Assembly (NCBI GenBank): GCA_947495555.1
Contig: CANLZI010000001.1
Coordinates: forward strand, 596,861-660,860
Reading direction: 5' to 3'
Length of the DNA: 64,000 bases
From: an uncultured Erythrobacter sp.
Lineage (GTDB): Bacteria; Pseudomonadota; Alphaproteobacteria; Sphingomonadales; Sphingomonadaceae
The position numbers and the translations under genes were made by a program. Below the pieces are notes generated by a model. The model was not told the DNA's origin and searched no databases. It was given only the letters and a program-made list of their open reading frames with translations. Within the stretch, counting starts at the first letter, position 1, and each line of letters begins with the position of its first letter. This document shows, one piece after another, positions 6,895 through 15,946 of the stretch.

Positions 6895-8220
6895 TTGGCC
6901 GATACAGCCAATTCTCACCGTTTTACCAGCCAAGGCCCGCTGACGGGGTCCTTGCGAATCCCGGGCGATAAATCGATCAGCCATAGATCGGTGATGTTCG
7001 GCGCATTGGCTGATGGGGAAACACGCGTCACCGGATTGCTGGAAGGCGAAGACGTGATGGCCACAGCCGACGCCATGCGGGCTATGGGCGCCAAGATTGA
7101 AAAGCATGGAGCCGAATGGCGCATCCAAGGGGTTGGAGCAGCCGGATTGACTCAGCCGGACCACGCCTTGGACATGGGCAATTCGGGCACCTCCACACGG
7201 CTGCTGCTGGGGCTTGTTGCAGGCCACCCGATTACGGCCACCTTTATTGGCGATGCCAGCCTGTCTAAACGCCCTATGGGTCGGGTGATCGATCCCTTGT
7301 CACAAACTGGCGCACAGTTTGAGGCATCAGAGGGAGGTACCCTGCCCCTCACCATGCATGGCGCGACATCTGCCAAAGCTATTGAGTATCGTCTGCCTAT
7401 TGCCAGCGCTCAGGTGAAAAGTGCCGTTCTGCTGGCTGGCCTCAACACGGCCGGGACCACCACGGTGATCGAGCCCACCCCTACGCGCGATCATACCGAA
7501 CGGATGCTCCGCGGCTTTGGCGCCGATCTGCACGTTGAAGAGAGTGGCGGTGAACGGATCATCCGACTCAATGGCCCTGCCCAGCTGAAGCCGCAAAATG
7601 TAGTCGTGCCAGGCGATCCATCCTCGGCCGCGTTCTTCATCGTGGCGGCATTGCTGTGCGAGGGCAGCGATCTGGTGGTCGAGAATGTTGGCCTCAATCC
7701 GACGCGGGGTGGATTGATCACTGTGCTGCGTCAAATGGGTGGCCATATCGAGGAATTGAACACGCGCGAGGTTGGCGGTGAGCCTGTGGCTGATCTGCGC
7801 GTGAAGCATTCCAAACTGATTGGCATTGATGTCGACCCAGCCATAGTTCCCAGCATGGTTGATGAATTTCCTGTGCTGTTCGTGGCGGCTAGCCTCGCCA
7901 AGGGCACCACCCGCACCAGCGGATTGGAAGAACTGCGTGTCAAAGAAAGCGACAGGCTCTCGGCCATGGCGAGCGCACTGGCTCTATGCGGCGCTGACAT
8001 AGAAGAAAATGCCGATGGTTTGGTGATCCATGGCCGCGATGGCGATCCGCTGCCCGGCACAACAGACGGATGCGTCACCACGCATCTGGATCACCGTATC
8101 GCCATGGCAATGGCGGTTGCCGGGCTGGCCTCGCATAAGGGCGTGGAGATCGACGACACTTCGCCGATCGCCACCAGCTTTCCCAATTTTATGGAGCTGC
8201 TGGAAGGCGCATCGACATGA
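6895..8220 (+). CDS. aroA: 3-phosphoshikimate 1-carboxyvinyltransferase (EPSP synthase)
   Basis: AroA adds the enolpyruvyl group of PEP to shikimate-3-phosphate in chorismate synthesis. I choose the TTG at 6895: it has AAGGA 6 bases upstream and gives 441 residues beginning [10 protein letters not shown], the family length; an in-frame ATG at 6772 would add 41 residues with no family match. Motifs include [11 protein letters not shown] (K26), [42 protein letters not shown], and [12 protein letters not shown]. The [15 protein letters not shown] and KRPMGRV blocks are like class II (CP4-type) enzymes, but the position where CP4 has alanine is glycine here. Its stop overlaps the next gene by ATGA. 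Confidence 0.96.
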   Translation: MADTANSHRFTSQGPLTGSLRIPGDKSISHRSVMFGALADGETRVTGLLEGEDVMATADAMRAMGAKIEKHGAEWRIQGVGAAGLTQPDHALDMGNSGTSTRLLLGLVAGHPITATFIGDASLSKRPMGRVIDPLSQTGAQFEASEGGTLPLTMHGATSAKAIEYRLPIASAQVKSAVLLAGLNTAGTTTVIEPTPTRDHTERMLRGFGADLHVEESGGERIIRLNGPAQLKPQNVVVPGDPSSAAFFIVAALLCEGSDLVVENVGLNPTRGGLITVLRQMGGHIEELNTREVGGEPVADLRVKHSKLIGIDVDPAIVPSMVDEFPVLFVAASLAKGTTRTSGLEELRVKESDRLSAMASALALCGADIEENADGLVIHGRDGDPLPGTTDGCVTTHLDHRIAMAMAVAGLASHKGVEIDDTSPIATSFPNFMELLEGAST

Positions 8221-8495
8221 TCGAAGGAATGGATATTTACAGTTTGGTCGGCTTTGTTGGCACGGCCTGCATTATCTGCGCATATGCCTATTTGACTTAC
8301 GTCAATGATCCGAACCCATTTATCCTGCATGGCACCAATCTGACGGGTGCAGCCTTGCTGACCGTATCTCTGCTAGTCCACACCAATTGGCCCAGCCTGG
8401 TATTGGAAGGATTTTGGGCAGCAATTGCGATCTATGGCCTGACCAAAGCCCTCAGGTCCAAGGCAAAGCGTGAGAAAAGGGAATTGGCCGAATGA
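8217..8495 (+). CDS. CBU_0592-like small membrane protein
   Basis: A 92-residue protein with three hydrophobic helices ([52 protein letters not shown]) and a basic C-terminal tail, matching the CBU_0592 family of uncharacterised bacterial membrane proteins. It overlaps aroA and cmk by ATGA at both ends, so all three are translationally coupled. Role unknown. Confidence 0.75.
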   Translation: MIEGMDIYSLVGFVGTACIICAYAYLTYVNDPNPFILHGTNLTGAALLTVSLLVHTNWPSLVLEGFWAAIAIYGLTKALRSKAKREKRELAE

Positions 8496-9112
8496 TCATC
8501 GCAGTCGACGGGCCAACGGCATCGGGCAAAGGCACAATTGCCAAGGCTCTGGCGGCGCATTTTGGCTTGGCCTATCTTGATACCGGCCTGCTCTATCGAG
8601 CGGTCGGGCGGCAGGTGCAATTGTCCGGCGGTGATCCTGACAATCCTGTCCACGCCTTGGCGGCATGCGATTTTCCCGATGAACTGTTGGAAGACGAAGC
8701 ACTGCGCAGCGAAGAAGTGGGTGGCCTTGCAAGCAGGGTATCGATCCACCCGGACGTGCGTGCCGCCTTGTTTGAGCGACAACGCGCATTCGCCCAGCAG
8801 CCTGGTGGAGCTTTGCTGGACGGACGCGATATCGGCACAATCATAGCGCCCGATGCCGATGTGAAGCTGTTCATCACGGCCAGTGTTCAGGCCAGAGCAC
8901 AACGCCGCTGGATGGAAATGCAGGGTCGCGAGATCGACATACCATTGACCGAGATCGAGCAGGATGTGGTCGCTCGCGATGATCGGGACATCAATCGCAA
9001 GGATGCGCCTTTGCGTGCCGCTGCCGACGCGTTGGTTATCGACACCACCAGTCTGGGCAAGGAACAGGCCATCCAAGCGGCCATAGATGCGGTTAAAAGC
9101 GCGCTTAGCTAA
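8492..9112 (+). CDS. cmk: cytidylate kinase
   Basis: Cmk phosphorylates CMP and dCMP to the diphosphates. The 206-residue product has the P-loop at the N-terminus ([21 protein letters not shown]), the DTGLLYRAVG block, LDGRDIGTIIAPDADVKLFITAS and the lid region with RDDRDINRKDAPLRAA. It starts with the overlap ATGA at the previous gene. The aroA-cmk-rpsA order is widely conserved. Confidence 0.97.
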   Translation: MIIAVDGPTASGKGTIAKALAAHFGLAYLDTGLLYRAVGRQVQLSGGDPDNPVHALAACDFPDELLEDEALRSEEVGGLASRVSIHPDVRAALFERQRAFAQQPGGALLDGRDIGTIIAPDADVKLFITASVQARAQRRWMEMQGREIDIPLTEIEQDVVARDDRDINRKDAPLRAAADALVIDTTSLGKEQAIQAAIDAVKSALS

Positions 9113-9400
9113 TAGGCCTCAAGCGCCAACGCTCACATTCGTTCGCTTGGCTATCCTCCTCATTGCAACACTGCACGCCGTCTCGCATCCGTAAATCCCT
9201 TGCATTGAGGCCCAACTTACCCTAGGCGCGCGTCCGTTCTCATGATCATTACGGTTGTCAGAACCTTTGCGACGGCATTCGGCCCCGCGAAGACGTCGGC
9301 CTCTTGCCCTGCTAGCCTGCGCAATAGTGCGTTGGAGGCAGTTTAAGACCCCGGAAAAACCGGTGGCCGGTAGCTAACAGTAAACAGGAATTTTTCCTTT
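9113..9400 (+). other. rpsA leader region, no gene
   Basis: This 288-base stretch between cmk and rpsA contains no convincing reading frame. A weak promoter-like pair, TTGCAT (9200-9205) with TAGGCG 17 bases later, would give a leader of about 170 bases, long enough for the autogenous control known for S1 in other bacteria. A small CCGG/CCGG hairpin (9351-9364) lies about 40 bases before the start. None of this is strong. Confidence 0.3.
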
Positions 9401-11110
9401 ATGGCGACTTCGCCCAACCCCTCGCGCGACGATTTCGAAGCGCTTCTTAACGAACAACTTGGCGGTGCAGACAATGGTGGCTTTGAAGGCCGCGTTGTAA
9501 AAGGCACCGTGACCGTCATCGAAAATGGTATGGCGATGATTGACGTAGGCCTCAAAAGCGAAGGCCGCGTCTCCCTCAAAGAATTCTCTCGCGGTGATGA
9601 TGACCACGGTCTGAGCGTTGGTGACGAAGTCGAAGTGTATGTCGACCGCGTCGAAAATGCTGACGGTGAAGCCATGCTCAGCCGCGACCGCGCCCGTCGC
9701 GAAGCGGCTTGGGACAAGCTGGAAAATGAATTTGGCGAAGGCAAGCGCGTTGAAGGCCGCATTTTTGGCCGCGTCAAAGGTGGCTTTACAGTCGACCTCG
9801 ACGGCGCCGTTGCGTTCCTTCCTGGCAGCCAAGTCGACATCCGCCCCGTGCGCGATGTTGCTCCGCTGATGGAAGTGCCTCAGCCATTCCAGATCCTGAA
9901 AATGGATCGCCGCCGCGGAAACATCGTTGTTTCTCGTCGTGCAGTGCTGGAAGAAACTCGCGCCGAACAGCGCAGCGAACTGATCGACAAGCTGGCTGAA
10001 GGTCAGGTTACCGACGGTGTGGTCAAGAACATCACCGATTACGGTGCATTTGTTGATCTGGGCGGTATCGACGGCCTGCTGCACGTCACCGACATGAGCT
10101 ACAAGCGGGTAAATCACCCGAGCGAAGTCATCGAAATCGGTCAGACGGTTACCGTTCAGATCGTTCGCATCAACCAGGAAACCCAACGCATCAGCCTGGG
10201 CATGAAGCAGCTGGAAAGCGATCCATGGGATGGCGTTGCAGCGAAATACCCAATGGGTGCGAAACTGTCTGGCACAGTCACCAACATCACCGAATATGGT
10301 GCATTTGTTGAACTGGAAGCTGGCATCGAAGGCCTGGTCCACGTGTCCGAAATGAGCTGGACCAAGAAGAACGTTCACCCTGGCAAGATCGTATCGACCA
10401 GCCAGGAAGTTGATGTGATGGTTCTGGAAGTCGACTCTGAAAAGCGTCGTATTTCGCTTGGCCTGAAGCAAGCTCAGCGCAATCCTTGGGAAGAATTCGC
10501 CGAGAAGCACCCAGTCGGCAGCGAAGTTGCTGGCGAAGTCAAGAATGCGACCGAATTTGGTCTGTTCATCGGCCTCGACGGCGATGTCGACGGCATGGTT
10601 CACATGTCAGATATCGCATGGGGCATCTCGGGCGAAGACGCCTTGGCACTTCACCGCAAGGGCGAAGAAGTCAAAGCTGTCGTGCTTGACGTGGACGTCG
10701 AAAAAGAACGCATTAGCCTCGGCATGAAGCAGCTCGAAAAGGGTGCGCCAAGTGCAGAAGCAGCCTCAGGCGGCAGCGCGCTTCGCAAGAACCAGACCGT
10801 TACGGTCACCGTTCTGGAAGTTCGCGATGGCGGCCTGGAAGTTCAGGTTGGCGACGATGGCGCAACCGGCTTCATCAAGCGTTCCGATCTTGGCCGCGAC
10901 CGCGACGAACAGCGTCCCGATCGTTTCCAAACCGGTCAGAAGCTCGATGCGATGATTATCGGTTTCGATCGTTCCAAGAAGCCAAACTTCTCTGTCAAAG
11001 CGCGTCAAATCGCTGAAGAGAAGGAAGCGGTGGCACAGTTCGGTTCGTCCGACAGCGGCGCATCACTCGGCGATATCCTTGGCGAAGCGCTCAAGGGCAA
11101 AGAAGATTGA
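9401..11110 (+). CDS. rpsA: 30S ribosomal protein S1
   Basis: S1 recruits mRNA to the 30S subunit. The 569-residue product carries six S1 RNA-binding repeats, seen in units such as GVVKNITDYGAFVDLGGIDG, GTVTNITEYGAFVELEAGIE and GEVKNATEFGLFIGLDGDVD, each ending in RISLGMKQ or similar. Codon use is strongly biased, as expected of a highly expressed gene. It follows cmk after a 288-base leader and is closed by a terminator. Confidence 0.98.
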   Translation: MATSPNPSRDDFEALLNEQLGGADNGGFEGRVVKGTVTVIENGMAMIDVGLKSEGRVSLKEFSRGDDDHGLSVGDEVEVYVDRVENADGEAMLSRDRARREAAWDKLENEFGEGKRVEGRIFGRVKGGFTVDLDGAVAFLPGSQVDIRPVRDVAPLMEVPQPFQILKMDRRRGNIVVSRRAVLEETRAEQRSELIDKLAEGQVTDGVVKNITDYGAFVDLGGIDGLLHVTDMSYKRVNHPSEVIEIGQTVTVQIVRINQETQRISLGMKQLESDPWDGVAAKYPMGAKLSGTVTNITEYGAFVELEAGIEGLVHVSEMSWTKKNVHPGKIVSTSQEVDVMVLEVDSEKRRISLGLKQAQRNPWEEFAEKHPVGSEVAGEVKNATEFGLFIGLDGDVDGMVHMSDIAWGISGEDALALHRKGEEVKAVVLDVDVEKERISLGMKQLEKGAPSAEAASGGSALRKNQTVTVTVLEVRDGGLEVQVGDDGATGFIKRSDLGRDRDEQRPDRFQTGQKLDAMIIGFDRSKKPNFSVKARQIAEEKEAVAQFGSSDSGASLGDILGEALKGKED

Positions 11111-11165
11111 TTTTGCTGGCGCGGTAGGTTTTTGACTGCCGCAACCAAGCAATTCAAACATGACA

Positions 11166-11198
11166 GGGCTCGCTTGCAGAAATGCAGGCGGGCCCTTT
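11166..11198 (+). terminator. rho-independent terminator after rpsA
   Basis: GGGCTCGCTTGCA pairs with TGCAGGCGGGCCC (two G-U wobbles) around a GAAA loop, followed by TTTCGTTT. Confidence 0.8.
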
Positions 11199-11278
11199 CG
11201 TTTGTGGGCTAAGCATGGATCCGTCAGGGTCAGCAATCCCCCTTCCCTCCGGCGCTGATGATGCCTAGATAGGGCACC

Positions 11279-12037
11279 ATGACCTTACAAATTCATCAAT
11301 TCCCATGCCTGTCCGATAATTACGGATTCCTCATCCATGATCCCGCCAGCGGAGAGACCGCAGCGATTGATACGCCCGATGGCGCAGATTATCTGCGACA
11401 GGCCGAGGCCAAAGGGTGGACGATTACGCACATCTGGAACACTCACTGGCATCCCGATCATGCCGGCGGGAACAAGGATATTGTGGCCGCCACAGGGGCC
11501 AAAATCATCGCTCCGCAAGAAGTTGAGAAATTGTCCGAGATCGATCAAGTGGTCGCGCATGGCGACAGCGTGTCTCTGGGCGAATTTCGTGCCGATGTGA
11601 TCGATGTATCTGGCCACACAAATGGCCATATCGCTTTCCACATTCCTGATGCTGAAGTTGCCTTTGTAGGCGATGCCGTGTTTGCACTGGGCTGCGGCCG
11701 GATGTTTGAAGGCGAACCCAAACAGTTCTGGGACAGTCTGTCGCGGATCAAGCAGTTGCCCCCGCAAACGACGCTCTATTGCGCGCATGAATACACCGCC
11801 GCCAATGCCAAGTTTGCGATCCACGCCGATCCCGACAATGCGGCGCTGCAATCCTATGTCGAGGAAATCACCGCCAAGCGTTCGCGCGATGAGTGGACTG
11901 TGCCCACCCAGCTCGACCGCGAATTGGCCACCAACCCGTTCCTGCGCGCCGACGACCCCGCCTTGATGGCCAAATGGGGCGGAGCCTCGCCGGACGAGAC
12001 CTTTGCCGCACTTAGGGCAGCCAAGGACAATTTCTAA
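11279..12037 (+). CDS. gloB: hydroxyacylglutathione hydrolase (glyoxalase II)
   Basis: GloB hydrolyses S-lactoylglutathione to lactate and glutathione, the second step of methylglyoxal detoxification. The 252-residue protein is a metallo-beta-lactamase fold enzyme with THWHPDHAGG (H56, H58, D60, H61), SGHTNGHIAFH, and VFVGDAVFALGCGRMFEG, the last being specific to glyoxalase II. The C-terminal part with LATNPFLRAD is the substrate-binding helical domain. Confidence 0.95.
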   Translation: MTLQIHQFPCLSDNYGFLIHDPASGETAAIDTPDGADYLRQAEAKGWTITHIWNTHWHPDHAGGNKDIVAATGAKIIAPQEVEKLSEIDQVVAHGDSVSLGEFRADVIDVSGHTNGHIAFHIPDAEVAFVGDAVFALGCGRMFEGEPKQFWDSLSRIKQLPPQTTLYCAHEYTAANAKFAIHADPDNAALQSYVEEITAKRSRDEWTVPTQLDRELATNPFLRADDPALMAKWGGASPDETFAALRAAKDNF

Positions 12038-12053
12038 GCCTATGGGGGCCGAA

Positions 12054-13034
12054 ATGCAGGCACTTCAGGTCAAAACGTTAAGCGATGACCTGTCGGGCGT
12101 GAGTTTGGCTCAGGTTCCAGTTCCATCGCGCAAGCCGGGCGAAGTTCTGGTTCGCGTGCGCGCCGCCTCGCTCAATTTCCCCGATCTGCTGATGACACGC
12201 GGCGAGTATCAGTTCAAACCGGATGCGCCCTTCACCAGCGGCCTGGAACTGGCTGGCGAAGTGATCGAAGTCGATCCCGACAGCGGCTTTGCGCCAGGTG
12301 ACAAAGTCATCGGCGGCAATAAGACCGGCGCCTTTGCCGAAATTGCCAGCATTCCCGCTCGCGGACTATCCGCCCTTCCCCAAGGGTTCAGCTTCGAACA
12401 TGGCGCTGCCATGGGGGCGGCCTATTCCACCGCCTATACCGGTCTAATCGAGCTGTGTGGGCTGAAACCGGGCCAATGGGTGCTGGTCCACGGAGCGAGC
12501 GGCGGAGTTGGCCTAGCAGCAGTTGATTTGGCCAAGGCGATGGGCGCACGCGTGATCGCTGCGACCGGCGTTGCCGACAAATGTGACCGGATCGACCGGC
12601 TCTATCAGCCCGACGCGGTGATCGAAGCCTCAGGACGTTTCCGCGAGCAGGTGAGCGCCATCACCGATGGCAGCCTGTGTGACATCGTGTTCGATCCGGT
12701 GGGCGGAGACATTTTCGACGAAAGTACGCGCTGTGTCGCCTTTGCCGGCAAGCTGGTTGTGGTCGGCTTCACCAGCGGCAGGATCGCCGAGGTCGCGACC
12801 AACATTCCGCTGATCAAAGGCTTTTCCATCGTCGGATTGCGCGCCGGTGAGTATGCCCGCCGCTTTCCAGAACGCGGCGCTGCCATCAATGCCGCGATTA
12901 CCAAGCTGGCCGAGGATAATCGGATATCACCCGCGATCGACCGCACCCTACCGCTCAGCCATTGGCGCGAAGGGTTCGAGGCAATGGCCAATCGCCAATT
13001 GGTCGGAAAAGTGGTGTTTTTACCGGGGAGCTAG
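12054..13034 (+). CDS. NADPH:quinone oxidoreductase family (zinc-free MDR) protein
   Basis: A 326-residue medium-chain dehydrogenase/reductase with no zinc ligands. The N-terminal GroES-like part has RVRAASLNFPDLLMTRGEYQ and P.TSGLELAGEV; the Rossmann part shows VLVHGASGGVGLAAVDLAKAMGARVIA, and a DIVFDPVGGD block. I prefer the ATG at 12054, preceded by GGGGG at a suitable distance and giving MQALQVKTL, over upstream in-frame starts that overlap gloB. Substrate (quinones or enoyl compounds) is not predictable. Confidence 0.88.
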   Translation: MQALQVKTLSDDLSGVSLAQVPVPSRKPGEVLVRVRAASLNFPDLLMTRGEYQFKPDAPFTSGLELAGEVIEVDPDSGFAPGDKVIGGNKTGAFAEIASIPARGLSALPQGFSFEHGAAMGAAYSTAYTGLIELCGLKPGQWVLVHGASGGVGLAAVDLAKAMGARVIAATGVADKCDRIDRLYQPDAVIEASGRFREQVSAITDGSLCDIVFDPVGGDIFDESTRCVAFAGKLVVVGFTSGRIAEVATNIPLIKGFSIVGLRAGEYARRFPERGAAINAAITKLAEDNRISPAIDRTLPLSHWREGFEAMANRQLVGKVVFLPGS

Positions 13035-13037
13035 GCC

Positions 13038-13595
13038 TCACCCCATCAAGACGAATGCAACAAATGCCACCAAACCAGCAGCTCCACTGCCCAGCGTCAG
13101 GCGGCGCATGCTCTTGACCTGTAAACCCATCACAATTCCGCTGACGACCAGCATGAGCAGCGTGATGGCGAGAAAGCTGGCATAGACCTTAAACGCGGTG
13201 CTGCCCTTGGCTTTATGCAATTGGACCAACCAGCGGTGCATGCTGGCTTCCTTCACGTCCACATTGGCAATAAGCGGGTCATCGCCCTTTGAAATACTGA
13301 TTTCGCTACGCGCGCCGATCCATGTCAGCGACGCGTCCTCACCCGCGGCAACGCTCAATTTACCACTAGGAATCGGCAATTCGCGATCAACCATTTGCTG
13401 CACAGCGAAGGATGTGATGTCACCCTCGCTTTGCTGCGTCAGCGGTTGATTGAGAGCGACTGTGGCGCTTTCTTCATACCATTCGCCTTTATTGCCCCAT
13501 GTATACAGAGCGCCCGTCGTGAGGAACATCAGCACAGCTGGGAACATGAAGGCGGCAAAGGCAAGATGCAATTTGGTAAGAAGAGTACGGCTCAC
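13038..13595 (-). CDS. PepSY-associated TM helix family protein
   Basis: A 185-residue membrane protein: an N-terminal helix (LTKLHLAFAAFMFPAVLMFLTTGALY) resembling the first helix of PepSY-TM proteins, a periplasmic domain of about 100 residues, a helix near residues 135-157 preceded by RWLVQLHKAKG, and a last C-terminal helix. Relatives are often iron-regulated and linked to siderophore reduction. A 6-3-6 inverted repeat upstream may be a Fur-type site, in line with that role. It converges on the quinone oxidoreductase gene. Confidence 0.65.
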   Translation of the reverse strand: MSRTLLTKLHLAFAAFMFPAVLMFLTTGALYTWGNKGEWYEESATVALNQPLTQQSEGDITSFAVQQMVDRELPIPSGKLSVAAGEDASLTWIGARSEISISKGDDPLIANVDVKEASMHRWLVQLHKAKGSTAFKVYASFLAITLLMLVVSGIVMGLQVKSMRRLTLGSGAAGLVAFVAFVLMG

Positions 13596-13616
13596 TAGAA
13601 CACTCCGTATGAATTT

Positions 13617-13631
13617 TGCGAACGATTCGCA
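13617..13631 (-). promoter_or_regulatory. possible Fur-type operator
   Basis: TGCGAACGATTCGCA is a 6-3-6 inverted repeat 22 bases upstream of the PepSY-like gene. On the minus strand it reads TGCGAATCGTTCGCA, which has the spacing of a Fur 7-1-7 site. The regulator is inferred, not shown. Confidence 0.4.
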
Positions 13632-13678
13632 TTAACGCAAATTTCGCAGCATCCAAGGGTTTTCTTACCAGTCCCAAA

Positions 13679-13708
13679 CAAAAAGGGCGGCCCGCAACGG
13701 ACCGCCCT
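13679..13708 (-). terminator. rho-independent terminator of the F0 ATP synthase operon
   Basis: On the minus strand AGGGCGGTCC pairs with GGGCCGCCCT around GTTGC and is followed by five T residues, 24 bases after the atpF stop. Confidence 0.85.
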
Positions 13709-13731
13709 GCATTTTGCCGGAGATGGTTTGG

Positions 13732-14250
13732 TTAGATCGAAGCGATAACTTCGTCAGCCAGCTTCGCGCTGGCATCCGCGTCAACATTCTCCGCAATCAG
13801 TTTGCGCGAGGCAACTGCGGCAGCATTGGCCGCACTGGCGCGCACTTGATCAATTGCGTCACGTTCTGCAGCGGCGATCTTGTCTTCTGCCATGCGCTTG
13901 CGACGCTCGACCATGGCTTTGCTGTCAGCTTCGGCCTTTTCCAGAATCGAATCGGCTTCGCGCTGAGCGCCAGCCACCATCGCTTCGGCGTCTTTTTCAG
14001 CGCCAGCGATCTTTGCAGCATACTCGTCACGGAGCGTTTCAGCTTCGCGGCGCAAAGACTTGGCTTCGTCCAATTGCTGTTTGATTTCGGCGATTTTGGA
14101 ATCGAGGCCGCCGGTGATCAGGCCGGGAACTTTCTTCCAGACCATCACCAGGATCAGCACCAGCATGGATACCGAAACCCACTGATAGGGCTCTAGACCA
14201 AATGCCGTTGGGTCGCCTGCACCTGCCAGGATGAAGAGGATATCAGCCAT
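13732..14250 (-). CDS. atpF: ATP synthase F0 subunit b
   Basis: A 172-residue protein with one N-terminal membrane helix (WVSVSMLVLILVMVWKKVPGLI) and a long charged coiled-coil rich in A, E, K and R, the peripheral stalk of F1F0 ATP synthase. It is the last gene of the F0 operon and overlaps the b' gene by 8 bases. The order b' then b is normal for Alphaproteobacteria. Confidence 0.93.
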   Translation of the reverse strand: MADILFILAGAGDPTAFGLEPYQWVSVSMLVLILVMVWKKVPGLITGGLDSKIAEIKQQLDEAKSLRREAETLRDEYAAKIAGAEKDAEAMVAGAQREADSILEKAEADSKAMVERRKRMAEDKIAAAERDAIDQVRASAANAAAVASRKLIAENVDADASAKLADEVIASI

Positions 14251-14737
14251 GAGACAAAGCCTCCTTCACAGCGGCTTTCGCTTCCGCTTTGTTGACCTTT
14301 GCACCCGCCAAACGGGACACAATGTCCTGCGTGGCGTCTGCGGCAACGTCTTCCACCTCTGCCATGGCAGCGCTGCGCGCTTCGGCAATACGAAGTTCTG
14401 CATCGGCCAGTTTTTTGTCGAGACGCTTTTGCGCCGCGGCAATCTTCTTCTCGGACTTGGCAGCGCCATCGGCCTTGGCCTTGGCAATGACCGCCTGAGC
14501 CGCCGCACGATTTTCATTCTCGCGCTTGCGCCATGCCTCTTCCTGATCGTCTGCGGCATCGCGCGCGGCCTGAGCCGAGGCGAGGTCATCAGAGATCTGC
14601 TTGTCACGCAGGGCAACCGTATCCATCACCTTGGGCACCATTCCGCGTCCAATGACGAAGAATGTGATCCCAAAGAAGATCAGCAACCAGAAAATCTGGC
14701 TGGAATAGGTTTCTGCAAGCTGCGCTATTTGAGGCAT
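14243..14737 (-). CDS. atpF': ATP synthase F0 subunit b'
   Basis: A 164-residue paralogue of subunit b: MPQIAQLAETYSSQIFWLLIFFGITFFVI is the membrane anchor, with the MPQ..... short N-terminus typical of b', followed by a coiled-coil. In Alphaproteobacteria b and b' form a heterodimeric stalk. It is separated from atpE by 89 bases containing a hairpin, unlike the tight spacing to atpF. Confidence 0.92.
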   Translation of the reverse strand: MPQIAQLAETYSSQIFWLLIFFGITFFVIGRGMVPKVMDTVALRDKQISDDLASAQAARDAADDQEEAWRKRENENRAAAQAVIAKAKADGAAKSEKKIAAAQKRLDKKLADAELRIAEARSAAMAEVEDVAADATQDIVSRLAGAKVNKAEAKAAVKEALSHG

Positions 14738-14781
14738 GCGATCAGGTCCGAAATCTTCAGTTCAAAAAATCTGGTGCACCC

Positions 14782-14807
14782 GCCGGTCAACACAATCGTC
14801 AACCGGC
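14782..14807 (-). other. hairpin between atpE and atpF'
   Basis: GCCGGT and ACCGGC form a six-pair stem with a 14-base loop in the atpE-atpF' gap, followed about 12 bases later by a run of six T residues on the minus strand. It could be a processing or partial termination site that keeps atpE message in excess, since c subunits are needed in about ten copies per complex. Confidence 0.4.
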
Positions 14808-14826
14808 AGGCAAACCAAAGTGTCGT

Positions 14827-15054
14827 TTAGGCAACGAAGATCAGGATCATCGCAACGACGAATGCCAGCAGGCCGAGAAGCTCAGCTGCGGCAAAGCCGA
14901 TGAACAGGCGGCCCTGCTGGCCGTCTGCTGCGCCTGGGTTGCGCAGTGCGCTTTCCAGGAACGATCCAAAAACATTACCCACACCGATGGCGGCCATACC
15001 GGCACCGATTGCTGCAAGGCCTGCGCCTACGAGCTTGGCTGCTTCTGCTTCCAT
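14827..15054 (-). CDS. atpE: ATP synthase F0 subunit c
   Basis: A 75-residue hairpin of two membrane helices. Helix 1 has the glycine-rich pattern GAGLAAIGAGMAAIGVGNVFG; the loop has RNPGA; helix 2 (LFIGFAAAELLGLLAFVVAMILIF) carries the proton-binding glutamate in AAAELLGL. It forms the rotating ring. Confidence 0.97.
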   Translation of the reverse strand: MEAEAAKLVGAGLAAIGAGMAAIGVGNVFGSFLESALRNPGAADGQQGRLFIGFAAAELLGLLAFVVAMILIFVA

Positions 15055-15105
15055 TTGAATAACTCCTTTAAGTATAATCTGTTGTTTTGATTGAAGGGTA
15101 GAAAC

Positions 15106-15897
15106 TTAGTGAAGGTGCTCTGCGTCATTGATGTACAGCGACGTTAGCAGAGCGAAAACATAGGCCTGAATGCCGGCCACCAGAATTTCCAGTGCACTGA
15201 TGGCGATCATCAGCACAAAACTGGGGATGCTGACCAATGGAGCCACCCATAGCGCCTCAGCGTTGATGCCGTTGATGACGAAGCTGGACAAAACCTTGAG
15301 CAGGACGTGTCCGGCCATCATCGCCACGAACAGTCGCAAAGCGAGGCTGAAAGGACGGATCAGGAACGAGAAGAATTCAATCGCTGCGATCGCAGGTACC
15401 ATTGGCAATGGTGTTCCATGCGGCACGAACAGGCTGAAGAATTTAAGACCGTGCTTCCAGAACCCAACAATCAGCACAATCGAAAAGCTGATGATGGCGA
15501 GCACACCGGTTACCGTGAAGTGGCTGGTGAAGGTGAACGGGTGCACCCCGACCACGCCCAGCGGCAGCAGGCCCAGCAAGTTGGCGAACAGGATGAACAT
15601 GAATAGGCTGAAGATATAGGGCACATATTTGCGCCCTTCCTTGCCCACATTCGCCTCCAGCATATCGTCGATGAAGCCGGTGAAGCTTTCCACCGCCATC
15701 TGCCACCGGCCGGGCACGAGCTGACGCTTCATGCCGCCAGCGACGAAAACCCACAAAAGCACTGTGGTGACAAGCATCCACATCGCACTGTTGGTGAATG
15801 CAATATTGAAACCCGCAAGCTCCCAGCTCTCCGTCCCCAAAATGGGTTCGATGGTAAACTGGTGCATCGGATCGACTTTGCCTTCTTCGGCTGCCAC
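15106..15897 (-). CDS. atpB: ATP synthase F0 subunit a
   Basis: A 263-residue protein with five to six membrane helices, starting at a GTG. The key helix has LIRPFSLALRLFVAMMAGHVLLK with the essential arginine (LALRLF), and the last helix has ALEILVAGIQAYVFALLTSLYI. Subunit a provides the proton half-channels next to the c ring. Confidence 0.97.
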   Translation of the reverse strand: MAAEEGKVDPMHQFTIEPILGTESWELAGFNIAFTNSAMWMLVTTVLLWVFVAGGMKRQLVPGRWQMAVESFTGFIDDMLEANVGKEGRKYVPYIFSLFMFILFANLLGLLPLGVVGVHPFTFTSHFTVTGVLAIISFSIVLIVGFWKHGLKFFSLFVPHGTPLPMVPAIAAIEFFSFLIRPFSLALRLFVAMMAGHVLLKVLSSFVINGINAEALWVAPLVSIPSFVLMIAISALEILVAGIQAYVFALLTSLYINDAEHLH

Positions 15898-15946
15898 GAT
15901 CGCTTGGTCCCTACGCCTAAATCAATGAAACGCCGCCGGTTTGCCC

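Noticed and set aside
9116..9162. Possible terminator after cmk formed by GCCAA/TTGGC
   Set aside because: Five pairs with a long loop and no T run; too weak.
9374..10603. 409-residue minus-strand frame
   Set aside because: Antisense to rpsA; arises from the repeated, codon-biased S1 domains.
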